Part shown: one piece after another, positions 22,108 through 33,234 of the stretch
Numbering within the stretch: the first letter of the stretch is position 1
Layout: each line of letters begins with the position of its first letter
NCBI GenBank assembly: GCA_017623295.1
Contig: JAGAPK010000052.1
Coordinates: 1 to 46,308, forward strand
Direction: 5' to 3'
DNA length: 46,308 nt
Source: Lachnospiraceae bacterium
Lineage (GTDB): Bacteria > Bacillota > Clostridia > Lachnospirales > Lachnospiraceae
Notes under the pieces: model-generated
Databases searched by the model: none
Told to the model about the DNA's origin: nothing
The model's input: the letters and a program-made list of their open reading frames with translations, nothing else
Translations under genes and position numbers: made by a program

Positions 22108-23052
22108 TTATAATTCAAATTCCAAGGAGGCAAAAATATCGTCTTTCTCTAAATTCGTACTTTGATAGTTCATCAAAAACGCTTTCATCTCCGTATGGTA
22201 GTCACCCATGTCTTCCAACATGGCATCGAAATTCTCCTGTGTAATGCAGTCCGTATCAATTAGAAACTGATAATACTCTTTTTCATCTCCATGCTCTTCC
22301 AATACAACCTTCCATGTTTCTTCCGAAGTCTCACCTTTTTTATGTGACTGAATATATTCTAACAGTTTCTTTCTGTTTTCCTGAGTCAAGCCGGTATCAT
22401 GGAAAAGTCTGAGCATAGCAAGCCTTACTTTCGCCCGTCTGCGCTGTTCTGTGTAATAATCCAGATTATTTTCTTTGCTGCCGTAATCCTCTTCCCCACA
22501 CAGGAGCATTTTGGAATAACCTTCCATATCTTCCTGCTCCATCAGAAAAAGCATTCTGGCATCCCACTGTTCCATCCAGTCTTTTGTTCCCGCTGTCAAT
22601 AAATCAAACAGATAAAAAGCATCTAACTTATTCATCGTTGCAGCCAGTAAAAACGAAACATCCTGCTCCGAATCATTTTTCTTCAAGTTTTCCCTTATAT
22701 CTGTCTGCGCTACACCATTCGTTAAGCAAATCTGTTGCAGCTTATGACAATCCTTCAAAATCCCTTGTCCAATTATTATCTTCTTTCGCGGTAATGTAAT
22801 TTTTTCCAAATGACTGCAGCAGGCAAAAGCCCATTCCTGTATTTCTTTTATCGTTTCCGGCAAAATAAGTTCCTGTAAATCCTTACATCCCAGAAAAGCT
22901 TTTTTCCCGATTATAGTTACTGCTTTATTTTCTACTTCTGTCGGTACAGTAACAGATATATCTTTCCCGCGATATCCGGTTACTATAACATCTTCGCCAC
23001 GAATTTCAAACTGTAAAACACCGTTTTGCGTATCTAGTTCTTTTATCTGCAT
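22108..23052 (-). CDS. BspA-type leucine-rich repeat protein
   Basis: 314 residues. The N-terminal 110 residues carry LRR_5 repeats of the BspA/Treponema type: VTIIGKKAFLGCKDLQELILPETIKEIQEWAFACCSHLEKITLP. The rest is helical with no name. No signal peptide is present, so unlike most surface BspA proteins it acts in the cytosol. It is the third gene of an operon with a MoxR-type ATPase (14-base gap) and a VWA protein, suggesting that it is an adaptor or substrate-recognition part of that chaperone-like system. This role is inferred from position. Confidence 0.8.
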   Translation of the reverse strand: MQIKELDTQNGVLQFEIRGEDVIVTGYRGKDISVTVPTEVENKAVTIIGKKAFLGCKDLQELILPETIKEIQEWAFACCSHLEKITLPRKKIIIGQGILKDCHKLQQICLTNGVAQTDIRENLKKNDSEQDVSFLLAATMNKLDAFYLFDLLTAGTKDWMEQWDARMLFLMEQEDMEGYSKMLLCGEEDYGSKENNLDYYTEQRRRAKVRLAMLRLFHDTGLTQENRKKLLEYIQSHKKGETSEETWKVVLEEHGDEKEYYQFLIDTDCITQENFDAMLEDMGDYHTEMKAFLMNYQSTNLEKDDIFASLEFEL

Positions 23053-23066
23053 ATTGTTTCCTCATT

Positions 23067-24593
23067 TTATCCCAGTTCCAATGCTGCAATCTGTTCCATA
23101 ATCATATCACTGCGCTCTGTAATCATCATCTCTTCATTATGGCGCTTGTACTCTTCACAGCCATACATGCTGATAAATTTCGCACTGTCTTTGTTTACTG
23201 TACACTCTGTCATCAAAATCAACAACTCATTGCCGGAACCAAAAGTATCTTCTACAAACGCAAATAAATAATGTAGCTTATCTTTTACCTGAGCGGTTTC
23301 CTTTTTGTAAAGAGCCACTTCTTTGTCATATGCTTCTTTTAAAGCCTGTACTGCTGTCTTTCCGTCTTTCATATCACCAAGTCGCAAATCCTTCTCGCAG
23401 GCTTCCAGAAAACGGATTACACTTTTCTGTTTCCGCTTTTCTTTATCCGATAAGGAACCTGCCTTTAACAAGGCTTCCATTCCTTTCTGTCTGCCCTCTA
23501 TCTGTTTTCCAAGTAAAGCAAGTACCTCTTCTACGCTTGCCTGTTCGTTCTCGGTCGTCAAATTACGCAAGGATTTCATATGCACTAGCAGATTACTGAT
23601 AACGTCATACTTTTCCATATTCTCACGAATGGCATGCTGCATATGGTCAATTAACATCCCCATTAAAGATAAACGTTCGTCAAAATCTGCTTTTCTGGCT
23701 TTTTCACCAGCCGATGCCGGTGCTTTTCCACCAAGGATTTCTTCTACGCAATAATCCTTTTTATATTTCTGGTACAAATCGTAGTATGCTGTAAATTCTT
23801 TTACCACACGGGGATTTCTAAGATATTGCTCTACCAACGATTCTTCTACCGCCATTCCTTCTTCTTCATAAAGCATTATCATGGCAGACAAATCTTCCCA
23901 ACCTCTTGCGGTGATGTAGTTTTTGCCACGCACCGTCGTTTCTACCTGATAAAAGTCTTCTTTTTTCATATCCAGATAATTGATGATTGCTGTATGAAGA
24001 TTTCTTTCTTTCGCATACTCTTTCCAGACATTGTAATCTGCTTCCACTTCCAGAATCTTCATACGGTCTAATGTAACAATGTCAAATTCCCGTACAGACT
24101 TATTGTATTCCGGTGGATTTCCGGCAGTCACAATCACCCAGCCATCCGGCACTTTGTGTCGTCCGAATACTTTATACTGTAAAAACTGCAGCATGGAAGG
24201 TGCCAGCGTTTCCGATACACAGTTAATCTCATCTAAGAAAAGAATACCTTCCTTGATGCCACTCTCCCGCATGACCTCATAAATGGATGCAATAATTTCA
24301 CTCATGGTATATTCTGAAACATCATAGGACATTCCTTCATATTCCTTATGACTGATAAAAGGAAGTCCAAGCGCGGACTGTCTGGTATGATGTGTCATCG
24401 AATAAGAAACAAGCGCAATGCCAAGTTCCTGCGCAATCTGCTCCATAATAGCGGTCTTGCCGATACCGGGTGCACCCAATAAGAAAATCGGACGTTGTCT
24501 GACAACCGGAATCCGGTATTCGCCATCATCATCTTTCTTCAAATATAATTTCACAGAATCTTTGATATATTCTTTTGCCTGCTTAATGTTCAT
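23067..24593 (-). CDS. MoxR-like AAA+ ATPase
   Basis: 508 residues. Walker A is GAPGIGKT (40-47), Walker B ILFLDEIN (117-124), sensor 1 TAGNPPEYN; the arrangement is that of AAA_5/MoxR ATPases. A helical C-terminal half of about 250 residues (SLMGMLIDHMQHAIRENMEKY onward) is extra. MoxR ATPases work with VWA-domain proteins to insert metals or remodel complexes. Here the VWA gene is directly upstream (26-base gap) and an LRR gene directly downstream, forming a three-gene unit. The target is unknown. Confidence 0.88.
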   Translation of the reverse strand: MNIKQAKEYIKDSVKLYLKKDDDGEYRIPVVRQRPIFLLGAPGIGKTAIMEQIAQELGIALVSYSMTHHTRQSALGLPFISHKEYEGMSYDVSEYTMSEIIASIYEVMRESGIKEGILFLDEINCVSETLAPSMLQFLQYKVFGRHKVPDGWVIVTAGNPPEYNKSVREFDIVTLDRMKILEVEADYNVWKEYAKERNLHTAIINYLDMKKEDFYQVETTVRGKNYITARGWEDLSAMIMLYEEEGMAVEESLVEQYLRNPRVVKEFTAYYDLYQKYKKDYCVEEILGGKAPASAGEKARKADFDERLSLMGMLIDHMQHAIRENMEKYDVISNLLVHMKSLRNLTTENEQASVEEVLALLGKQIEGRQKGMEALLKAGSLSDKEKRKQKSVIRFLEACEKDLRLGDMKDGKTAVQALKEAYDKEVALYKKETAQVKDKLHYLFAFVEDTFGSGNELLILMTECTVNKDSAKFISMYGCEEYKRHNEEMMITERSDMIMEQIAALELG

Positions 24594-24619
24594 TTTTGCT
24601 TTCTCCGCATTCTTTCTTT

Positions 24620-25918
24620 TTACGAATTTTCAACTTCTTCATCCGCCTTTTCCAACTGTTCGGTATCTAATACCACTTTAATTGCCCAGGGCGGAACCGC
24701 CGGTGCTCTGTCATCCTCTTCCAGAAAGACAAATGCCGTATCGTAGGATGGCATCTGCTCCGGATATACACCATAACCGTCTGTAAAATAAAGCAGTCCT
24801 TTCAGGTTTTCAAACTCACCATCCTGCTGCAATTTCTCGACATACTCAAACACCGGACGAAAATCTGTGGAACCAAACCCACGAAGCTTTCCATTTACCA
24901 TAAATGCATCAAAATCTTCTTTGCATGTTATCTTTACATCACTTTGAATTTCATTATCACACTGCACAATATGCACATTGATTTTCTGAAAAAAATTCTC
25001 TCTGCTTTGCATAATCTGATAAGTCTTACGCAAAAAAGCCTGCACAATGCTGCCTCTGCAAGATGCTGACGTATCAATGGCAATCACAAAATCTTTGATT
25101 TTGTTGGCATCCTTGTATTCCAAAGGCTCTACAAGGGGCATATTTCCATACTGCGACAATCCATAGGTATAGTAAATATAGTCAAATTCATCATCATTGA
25201 CCTGTATTGTTTCCCCCATTACCATGAAACGGCGCAGGAAATCACTATAATCATATTTTTCTCTGGTTGCTTCTTTTAAATTTTCTTCCATACTCTGAGC
25301 ATTGTTTTTATCCTTCGAGAAGCTTTTTAAATCGGCTTTCACACGCTCGCTGACTTTACGCCATTCTTCCTGTGATAAGTTCAATTCTTCTGTTCTATCC
25401 CAATACAAATGCTCATCATAATGGCACAGTTCATTCCATTCTCTGACTGCCTTGCCAGAAGGCGGCTCAATACGAAAATGTCGGTATATTTTCTCTGCGG
25501 TAAGTCCTCCCGCCTGTTTTTGCAAAATAGCAAGACGATTCTGTAATATCGTGTCTGATGGCATGGATGTAAGATGCAGATTCATTTCCAGAATTGTGTT
25601 TTCCACTGCTATATCTGTCGCCAGATTCCAGTAATCCCGCTCCAGTTTATCCGTCTGAAAACTATGATAAAAAATGCAGTGCAGCAACACATGCAAGTAC
25701 AATCTTGCCATATAATGCGGTTCTTTCTGATATCTTCTAAGCAGAAAAACGGGATCATAATAGAGCTTGCTGCCATCATAGCATACCGTTCCCATCTGTT
25801 CCCGTTCTTCCATTTTCAGCTTGGAAAGCGCCACGTCCAGAAAGCGCATGTTAATTAAAATTCCATCATGCGCCAGCTGTATGATTTCTTTTGCAAGTGT
25901 CGATATCTGATTCGCCAT
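24620..25918 (-). CDS. VWA-like protein with DUF2201-type metallopeptidase-like N-terminus
   Basis: 432 residues. The N-terminal half resembles the putative metallopeptidase domain of DUF2201, but the HExxH site reads HVLLH (76-80), lacking the Glu, followed by CIFYH and TDIAVENTIL; catalysis is therefore doubtful. The C-terminal half is VWA-like with the MIDAS motif AIDTSASCRGSIVQAF (DxSxS) and YFTDGYG. The partner MoxR ATPase follows after 26 bases. In known pairs the VWA protein presents the client to the ATPase. It leads the operon and has a tandem 17-bp repeat in its upstream region. Confidence 0.85.
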   Translation of the reverse strand: MANQISTLAKEIIQLAHDGILINMRFLDVALSKLKMEEREQMGTVCYDGSKLYYDPVFLLRRYQKEPHYMARLYLHVLLHCIFYHSFQTDKLERDYWNLATDIAVENTILEMNLHLTSMPSDTILQNRLAILQKQAGGLTAEKIYRHFRIEPPSGKAVREWNELCHYDEHLYWDRTEELNLSQEEWRKVSERVKADLKSFSKDKNNAQSMEENLKEATREKYDYSDFLRRFMVMGETIQVNDDEFDYIYYTYGLSQYGNMPLVEPLEYKDANKIKDFVIAIDTSASCRGSIVQAFLRKTYQIMQSRENFFQKINVHIVQCDNEIQSDVKITCKEDFDAFMVNGKLRGFGSTDFRPVFEYVEKLQQDGEFENLKGLLYFTDGYGVYPEQMPSYDTAFVFLEEDDRAPAVPPWAIKVVLDTEQLEKADEEVENS

Positions 25919-25958
25919 GCTTACCTTCCCATCTGAATTTTCTTATTTCATTCTTAGT

Positions 25959-25992
25959 ATTATGATGTTCCTATTATTATGACGTTCCTATT
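25959..25992. repeat. Two adjacent 17-bp direct repeats upstream of the VWA operon
   Basis: 25959-25975 and 25976-25992 read ATTATGAYGTTCCTATT and differ by one base. They lie between the TraX stop (25994) and the VWA start, where a regulator site for the operon would be expected. An AT-rich -10-like CATAAT is contained in each unit. Confidence 0.7.
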
Positions 25993-25993
25993 T

Positions 25994-26746
25994 CTACATC
26001 ATGAAATTTTTAATAAGCCAGAGGACAAGTAAATGTCCCGGATAAAAAGCATAGAAAAACCATTTGGAGAAGTTTCTTCCTTTCTCCGCTCTTTTTCCAT
26101 TATACATATTCATAATGACAAAACCGGATACCAGAATCGGAACAGCGGATATTGCACCATGAAGGATTGCCTCTGCCGTAGAAAGTCCCGGTACATAAAG
26201 ATAATTCATTGTGTTAAACGCCCCAAATAAAATAAAAGCAAACACATAAGAAATTGTCATCTTCTTACGGGAATCTTTGTAATTAGCAAATAAAATCGTA
26301 AAAATGGCAGCCATTAACGCCCAATCACAAAAAACAGTGACAAAAACCAATAAGACAACAACAATAGTCTGCAATACTTTATTCTGAATCTTCTCCATTG
26401 CTACCAGAATCAGGAAACAGAAAAATAAAGTAAACAACATATTTAAGTTTCCAAATTGAAAAGCAAGCTGAAACGGTATCTGCGAAATAATTGCAAAGAT
26501 TAATAATCTTATAGCATATTTTTTCTTAGAACGAGTATATTCATACCCTTCTACCAGAAAATAACACATGGTAATTGCCGTAAAATAACCAACATCTTCA
26601 CATATTTCTTTTAATAACGTTCCACTTTCCAGAAAAATATGTGAGAAGTGATTTAAAAACATTACTAACATTGCAATGTACTTAATCACATCCCGGTTTA
26701 ACACCCTTAATTTTGATTCCTTTAATTCCATTCTTTCTTCGTTCAT
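25994..26746 (-). CDS. TraX family membrane protein
   Basis: 250 residues with about eight membrane spans. The start NRDVIKYIAMLVMFLNHFSHIF and the end KWFFYAFYPGHLLVLWLIKNF are the two hallmarks of the TraX family, as is QIPFQLAFQFGNLNMLFTLFFCF in the middle. F-plasmid TraX acetylates pilin; chromosomal homologues in Firmicutes are uncharacterised acyltransferase-like proteins. It follows a DUF6688 gene by 21 bases and may be co-transcribed. Nothing nearby points to conjugation. Confidence 0.88.
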   Translation of the reverse strand: MNEERMELKESKLRVLNRDVIKYIAMLVMFLNHFSHIFLESGTLLKEICEDVGYFTAITMCYFLVEGYEYTRSKKKYAIRLLIFAIISQIPFQLAFQFGNLNMLFTLFFCFLILVAMEKIQNKVLQTIVVVLLVFVTVFCDWALMAAIFTILFANYKDSRKKMTISYVFAFILFGAFNTMNYLYVPGLSTAEAILHGAISAVPILVSGFVIMNMYNGKRAEKGRNFSKWFFYAFYPGHLLVLWLIKNFMM

Positions 26747-26767
26747 TTCTTTTTCTCCCCTATTTTT

Positions 26768-27925
26768 TTATATATACTGCCTTGAGATGCGTTTCTCAGG
26801 CTGCATATCACATAAATATAAAACAATTAAAAACAACCACTCAAGCGGTTTCATAATCAGATAGGTAATATCTGCAATCCACTTATTCGTAATATGTTTT
26901 GCCACCGGGTAACCATAAGTATCATAAAAACGCCGTAACCTCTTATGAAAACGCGGTGTTTTCTCTGCAATCAGTTCTTCAAAGGCATTGGCAATACAAA
27001 GCTGCCTGTTTACGATAATCGTGTGTCCATGTCTTTTTCCAAACCGAAGCGGCTTCACCAGCTTCTGGTGCCCTCCTGCCGCTACCGTACAAAGGTAATG
27101 GTCATCATAATATACCGTCGGTGGACTTGTCATCTGCGAAAAAGTCCAGTCACTTGTATCAGTAAAAAGTTTTATCATCGCATCCGGCTGTTGTCCAAAC
27201 AAAAGCAGCACCATCACACAAATCCCTAGTAGCGGTATCGTTGCCACAAGTGCCAGAACCGGCCAGTTCTTACTGTTTTGCAACAGCGTGCCTATTTTAG
27301 ACAATACTTTCTTTTCCGCTACACCTGTCTGTATGTTTGTCGGCACCCTATTCTGCGCTTCTATCAGTTCCTTCTCTTCCAGAAGCACTTCTTTTATGAC
27401 AATGATGGTAGATAATATGTAATTTGCCGGAAACAGGCAAAACATCGGTACCTCCCAAGGCACAAACGTATACGCACTAAACGAATACGGTAATATCTGT
27501 ATCATAAAAACTATGCTGAATCCACACCCGATATAAGTTGCTGCCATACAAAGTACCTTCATAAGCGGCGCAAGCTTCTTTGGTGCAAAGCGCAGTATCA
27601 TATAACCAAACCATGCCAATATACAAAGTGTTATCATAGTAGGGCTATACACTCTGGAAAACGGCTCGTGTACCCCAAGTGTTCCACCGCTCATCGGCAG
27701 ATACAATGCTTCTTCCCAATATTCCGGTGCCCATAAGAAAAAATAAACAAGCCCCATCAGTAATGGGCCCATAGTGAAAATAAGCAAATCCTTTACTTTC
27801 CGTACCAAAACATTATGAATTGGCACAAATACATTATAGAAATTGATAATTGTCAATATAATCGGAATGCCATGTGTTCCAAGCAAAAACATAAGCACGA
27901 GCGTTCCTGCAATAATAGTTTGCAT
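26768..27925 (-). CDS. DUF6688 family membrane protein
   Basis: 385 residues. About six N-terminal spans, then a soluble region with the conserved block GGHQKLVKPLRFGKRHG, TIIVNRQLCIANAFEELI and FYDTYGYPVAKHITN, which I recognise as DUF6688; a last span (YLIMKPLEWLFLIVLYL) closes the protein. The conserved His and Arg residues hint at an enzymatic or ligand-binding site facing one side of the membrane, but no function is known. It lies between a metallo-hydrolase and TraX. Confidence 0.75.
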   Translation of the reverse strand: MQTIIAGTLVLMFLLGTHGIPIILTIINFYNVFVPIHNVLVRKVKDLLIFTMGPLLMGLVYFFLWAPEYWEEALYLPMSGGTLGVHEPFSRVYSPTMITLCILAWFGYMILRFAPKKLAPLMKVLCMAATYIGCGFSIVFMIQILPYSFSAYTFVPWEVPMFCLFPANYILSTIIVIKEVLLEEKELIEAQNRVPTNIQTGVAEKKVLSKIGTLLQNSKNWPVLALVATIPLLGICVMVLLLFGQQPDAMIKLFTDTSDWTFSQMTSPPTVYYDDHYLCTVAAGGHQKLVKPLRFGKRHGHTIIVNRQLCIANAFEELIAEKTPRFHKRLRRFYDTYGYPVAKHITNKWIADITYLIMKPLEWLFLIVLYLCDMQPEKRISRQYI

Positions 27926-27948
27926 TTATTCTCCCCTTCAAAAAACAG

Positions 27949-27977
27949 GGCGATTGAAAGTCTTACTTCCAACCGCC
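27949..27977. terminator. Bidirectional intrinsic terminator
   Basis: GGCGATTG (27949-27956) pairs with CAACCGCC (27970-27977) with one G-T pair. The minus strand continues TGTTTTTTG and the plus strand TTTTATTTTTTA, so both directions have a T-run. It ends the MBL hydrolase transcript. Confidence 0.8.
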
Positions 27978-27987
27978 GTTTTATTTT

Positions 27988-28620
27988 TTATTGGCAAAAA
28001 GGATTGTACTTCTTTTCATGTGCAATATCAGTTACATCACCATGTCCCGGATATACTTTTACCTCATCCGGCAACACAAATAATTTGTCTTTAATTGAAC
28101 GAACAATCGCACTGGAACTTCCGGTTGCAAGGTCTGTTCGTCCCACTGACTCCTGAAACAGTGTATCGCCGCTGATTAAAATGCCGTCTTCCTCAAAATA
28201 GTAACAACAGCTTCCTACGGTATGCCCAGGTGTTGCAATTACTTTACAGGTCATGCCTGCAATCGTAACTTCTTCGCCATCTTTCAAATATTTATCTGGT
28301 ATTACGGTATATGGTCTTCCTACCTGATCAGACACGTTATTTATGGCATTCTCACAAAGGACTTTTTCTTCTTCATAAGCATAAATCGGTGCACCGGAAA
28401 GTTCACGCAATTTATTAGTTCCCCAGATATGGTCAAAATGCCCGTGCGTTAATAAAATACCGGCTACCTGAAATCCTTTTTCTTTCAGAGTTTCATAAAT
28501 ATATTCGCCTTTATCGGCAGGATCAATAAAAATTACATCCTGACTACCTTCTTTGTAGAGAAAATAACAATTTGTCTGGCAGATGCCTAACATAAGTCTG
28601 CCAATCTTAATGTTTGCCAT
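27988..28620 (-). CDS. Metallo-beta-lactamase fold hydrolase (glyoxalase II-like)
   Basis: 210 residues. The metal motif THGHFDHIWG (HxHxDH), then CKVIATPGHTVGS, SGDTLF and a final YPGHGDVT supply the full set of metal ligands of the glyoxalase II-like family. Homologues hydrolyse thioesters such as S-lactoylglutathione analogues, or act as persulfide dioxygenases. Start MANIKIGRLMLG fits the family's usual N-terminus. Located behind the RelA/SpoT gene with a 91-base gap; this pairing is common in Clostridia. Confidence 0.9.
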   Translation of the reverse strand: MANIKIGRLMLGICQTNCYFLYKEGSQDVIFIDPADKGEYIYETLKEKGFQVAGILLTHGHFDHIWGTNKLRELSGAPIYAYEEEKVLCENAINNVSDQVGRPYTVIPDKYLKDGEEVTIAGMTCKVIATPGHTVGSCCYYFEEDGILISGDTLFQESVGRTDLATGSSSAIVRSIKDKLFVLPDEVKVYPGHGDVTDIAHEKKYNPFCQ

Positions 28621-28632
28621 TTTTTAATACCT

Positions 28633-28666
28633 TTCTTTCCAAGCTCTTTTTTCTTTCCAAGCTCTT
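28633..28666. repeat. Short direct repeat between relA and MBL gene
   Basis: TTCTTTCCAAGCTCTT occurs at 28633-28648 and again at 28651-28666, a perfect 16-base repeat with an 18-base period. On the minus strand it is purine-rich (AAGAGCTTGGAAAG) and precedes the MBL start. Confidence 0.75.
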
Positions 28667-28711
28667 CTTTCTTTTCAGCCTCTTGATTCCAACCGTTTCG
28701 AATCTTTTTCT

Positions 28712-31024
28712 TTAACCGGTTGTTCTCTCGATATCAATTACGCTGTCAACGGTACGAATTTTATCAATGATACGATTAAGTTCCTCACGGCTTCTGATTT
28801 CGAAGCTGACAGACATTGTCGCTGTGCCCTGCTTACTGGTTCTTGTATTCAGTGCAAGAATATCAATATCTTTCTCTGTAAGCGCCCTCGAAATATCCGC
28901 AAGAAGACCATTTCTATTGTTTGCATAGATACTGATTTCTGCATAGTATTTCTCATTCGAAGCTTCCGTACCATCCTGTTGCCACTCTGCATCAATCAAG
29001 CGGGAACGATCAATTTCCGGTAAATTCATCACGTTGATACAATCGGTACGATGAATGGAAACACCACGACCTCTTGTAACAAAACCTACTATTTCATCCC
29101 CCGGTACAGGACTACAGCATTTAGAAAACCTTACCGCCACATCATGAATGCCTTTTACCACAATACCGTTACTACTCTTCTTCGCACGCATGCGGTTAAT
29201 CTGAGCATTTTCCTCTACTTCTGCCATGACTTCCGCATCTGACATTTCTTTGCGGTGGTCATTGTCGTACAGTTCCTGCATACGATTAACAATCTGTCCC
29301 TCTTTCAAGCCACCATGACCAATAGCAGCAAGAACAGAATCCCAATCCTGAAAACCATATTTTTTCATAATGGCTTCTTCATACTTCGAAGTCAGAATGT
29401 CTACTGTATTAATCGCTTTTGCCTTACAGTAATTTAAAAGCAGTTCTTTTCCTTTGACAATATTATCTTCTTTTAACTCATTCTTAAACCACTGGTTAAT
29501 TTTATTTTTGGCCTGTGTACTTTTTACGATATTCAACCAGTCACGGCTTGGGCCTTTCGAGTTCTGAGATGTCATAATCTCAACACGGTCGCCGTTCTTG
29601 ATTTCATAATCGATAGTAACTAATTTGCCATTTACTCTGGCACCAATCATCTTATTACCAACTGCACTGTGAATGCTGTATGCAAAATCAATTGGTGTCG
29701 AGCCTGCCGGAAGATTCTTTACATCACCGGTAGGTGTAAAACAATATACATTATCGGAGAAAAGGTTCAAATCGCTCTTTAACAGCTTCATGAACTCTTT
29801 ATTATCTTCTGCCGTCTGCTGCCATTCAAGAATCTGACGCAGCCAGACTAATTTCTCTTCTTCTTGTGTTTCGACTTTTTTGCCATCGGAAGCTTCTTTA
29901 TATTTCCAATGAGCTGCGATACCATACTCAGCTGCTTTATGCATTTCGTAAGTACGAATCTGAATTTCAAACGGCTGTCCACTGGAACCAATCAAGGTCG
30001 TATGAAGTGACTGATACATATTTGATTTTGGCATAGCAATGTAATCTTTGAAACGTCCCGGAATCGGTTTGTACATCTCATGAATGACACCGAGTGCCGC
30101 ATAACAGTCTTTGACAGAATCCACAATAATACGCACAGCAAACAAATCGTATATCTGGTCAATCGTTTTATTCTGGTTCTTCATTTTCTTATAAATACTG
30201 AAAAAATGTTTGATACGACCATCAATCTGTGCCTTAATTCCTGCTTTTTCTATATGAACACTTACTTCATCTACAATTGTCTGTATATATTTCTCACGAA
30301 CACTTTTGCGAATTGCAATTTTATCTACTAAATCATAATATGCTTCCGGTTCCAGATATTTTAAAGATAAATCATCCAATTCTACTTTAATCTTGGAAAT
30401 ACCAAGTCGCTGGGCAATCGGTGAGTAAATATCCAACGTTTCTCTGGCGATATCCTGCTGTTTCTCCGGTTTCATATGCTGTAAGGTACGCATATTATGA
30501 AGTCTATCAGCAAGCTTAATCAAAATAACACGGATATCCTTCGCCATCGCAAGAAACATCTTACGAAGGTTTTCTGCCTGTCGCTCTAATTTCTCAGCAT
30601 CCTTGTCATTGCTTTTATCCCCATGAAAATTCAATTTATCTAACTTTGTAACGCCATCCACCAAAAGCGCTACGTCAGCACCAAACTTCTCTTCGATTTC
30701 CTTATCTGTCATGATTGTGTCTTCCACTACATCATGCAACAAACCGGCAACGATTGTTTCTTTGTCTAATTCCAAATCTGCCAGAATAATCGCTACACAC
30801 AAAGGATGTATAATATATGGTTCTCCAGACTTACGCACCTGATCTTTATGGGCTTCATACGCTGTCTGGTATGCTTTCTCAATCAAAGAAATATCGTCAG
30901 AAGGATGATATTTCCGCACACGCGCAATTAACTCCTGATACAAAGTCTCAGGACTCTGAAATTCTTCGATTGCTTCAATTCTTCCATCATCAATAACAAC
31001 TTCTCTTTTTTCTTCTGTTGCCAT
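28712..31024 (-). CDS. relA: RelA/SpoT bifunctional (p)ppGpp synthetase/hydrolase
   Basis: 770 residues from MATEEKREVV at 31024. The frame extends to 31072, but that part overlaps the -10 box of a good promoter, so the inner start is right. Layout: HD hydrolase domain (AGLLHDVVEDT, about 95-200), synthetase domain (RFKDYIAMPKSNMYQSLHTT, EIQIRTYEMH), TGS (VYCFTPTGDVKNLPAGSTPIDFAY), helical and zinc-finger-like (CCSPVPGDEIVGFVTRGRGVSIHRTDC), and C-terminal ACT. HD residues are intact, so it can both make and degrade the alarmone. It controls the stringent response. Confidence 0.95.
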   Translation of the reverse strand: MATEEKREVVIDDGRIEAIEEFQSPETLYQELIARVRKYHPSDDISLIEKAYQTAYEAHKDQVRKSGEPYIIHPLCVAIILADLELDKETIVAGLLHDVVEDTIMTDKEIEEKFGADVALLVDGVTKLDKLNFHGDKSNDKDAEKLERQAENLRKMFLAMAKDIRVILIKLADRLHNMRTLQHMKPEKQQDIARETLDIYSPIAQRLGISKIKVELDDLSLKYLEPEAYYDLVDKIAIRKSVREKYIQTIVDEVSVHIEKAGIKAQIDGRIKHFFSIYKKMKNQNKTIDQIYDLFAVRIIVDSVKDCYAALGVIHEMYKPIPGRFKDYIAMPKSNMYQSLHTTLIGSSGQPFEIQIRTYEMHKAAEYGIAAHWKYKEASDGKKVETQEEEKLVWLRQILEWQQTAEDNKEFMKLLKSDLNLFSDNVYCFTPTGDVKNLPAGSTPIDFAYSIHSAVGNKMIGARVNGKLVTIDYEIKNGDRVEIMTSQNSKGPSRDWLNIVKSTQAKNKINQWFKNELKEDNIVKGKELLLNYCKAKAINTVDILTSKYEEAIMKKYGFQDWDSVLAAIGHGGLKEGQIVNRMQELYDNDHRKEMSDAEVMAEVEENAQINRMRAKKSSNGIVVKGIHDVAVRFSKCCSPVPGDEIVGFVTRGRGVSIHRTDCINVMNLPEIDRSRLIDAEWQQDGTEASNEKYYAEISIYANNRNGLLADISRALTEKDIDILALNTRTSKQGTATMSVSFEIRSREELNRIIDKIRTVDSVIDIERTTG

Positions 31025-31070
31025 AATTCCCACCAGTCGCTTTGTTTTGATTATGATACCATTATCATTC

Positions 31071-31099
31071 ATTATAATCGGAAATCATATGCAAGTCAA
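31071..31099 (-). promoter_or_regulatory. Sigma-A promoter of the RelA/SpoT gene
   Basis: -35 TTGACT (31099-31094) and -10 TATAAT (31076-31071) on the minus strand, with a 17-base spacer. Transcription should begin near 31064, some 40 bases before the ATG at 31024. The site rules out the upstream ATG at 31072. Confidence 0.75.
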
Positions 31100-31127
31100 A
31101 ATAATATTTCTCCATAACGCAAAAAGA

Positions 31128-31147
31128 GACACAGCATATGCTGTGCC
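31128..31147 (-). terminator. Intrinsic terminator after groEL
   Basis: The palindrome CACAGCATATGCTGTG (31130-31145) with flanking G-C pairs is followed on the minus strand by TCTCTTTTTGC. Confidence 0.8.
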
Positions 31148-31155
31148 TCCTCGTT

Positions 31156-32793
<1,638 letters not shown>

Positions 32794-32834
32794 CTAATAA
32801 TTTCTTTCATTAATTTCTATGCAAAAAACCATTC

Positions 32835-33119
32835 TTACTGAATTACAGCTAAAATGTCGTTCTGTCTTACGATGATATATTCTTCTTCCTCAATCTTAAC
32901 TTCTGTTCCGGAATATTTGGAATAAATAACCTGATCTCCAACTTTAACTTCCATTTTTACTTCTTTACCATCTACAACACCGCCAGGTCCAACTGCAATA
33001 ACTTCTGCCTGCTGTGGTTTCTCTTTGTTCTGTCCCGGAAGAACGATACCGGATTTGGTAGTTTCTTCTGCTACTAACTGTTTCAATACGACTCTGTCGC
33101 CAAGTGGTACTAACTTCAT
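32835..33119 (-). CDS. groES: Co-chaperonin GroES (10 kDa)
   Basis: 94 residues, the standard length. [15 protein letters not shown], the mobile loop [12 protein letters not shown] and [17 protein letters not shown] are diagnostic. It caps the GroEL ring. First gene of the operon; a GGAGGC ribosome site is eight bases upstream of the ATG. Under HrcA/CIRCE control (33168-33194). Confidence 0.98.
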   Translation of the reverse strand: MKLVPLGDRVVLKQLVAEETTKSGIVLPGQNKEKPQQAEVIAVGPGGVVDGKEVKMEVKVGDQVIYSKYSGTEVKIEEEEYIIVRQNDILAVIQ

Positions 33120-33167
33120 GATAAAAGCCTCCTTATAATAAAAAATCTTTTCTTTTCCCTCTCATTG

Positions 33168-33194
33168 TTAGCACTCAATCAAGCCGAGTGCTAA
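33168..33194 (-). promoter_or_regulatory. CIRCE operator (HrcA site) of groESL
   Basis: TTAGCACTC (33168-33176), nine-base spacer, GAGTGCTAA (33186-33194): a perfect CIRCE element. HrcA binding here represses the operon until heat stress titrates GroEL. Confidence 0.97.
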
Positions 33195-33205
33195 TTACTA
33201 AACAT

Positions 33206-33234
33206 ATATTAAATTCATCACTTACACTTTGCAA
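33206..33234 (-). promoter_or_regulatory. Promoter of groESL
   Basis: -35 TTGCAA (33234-33229) and -10 TAATAT (33211-33206) with a 17-base spacer, placed just before CIRCE so that the operator covers the transcription start. Confidence 0.75.
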
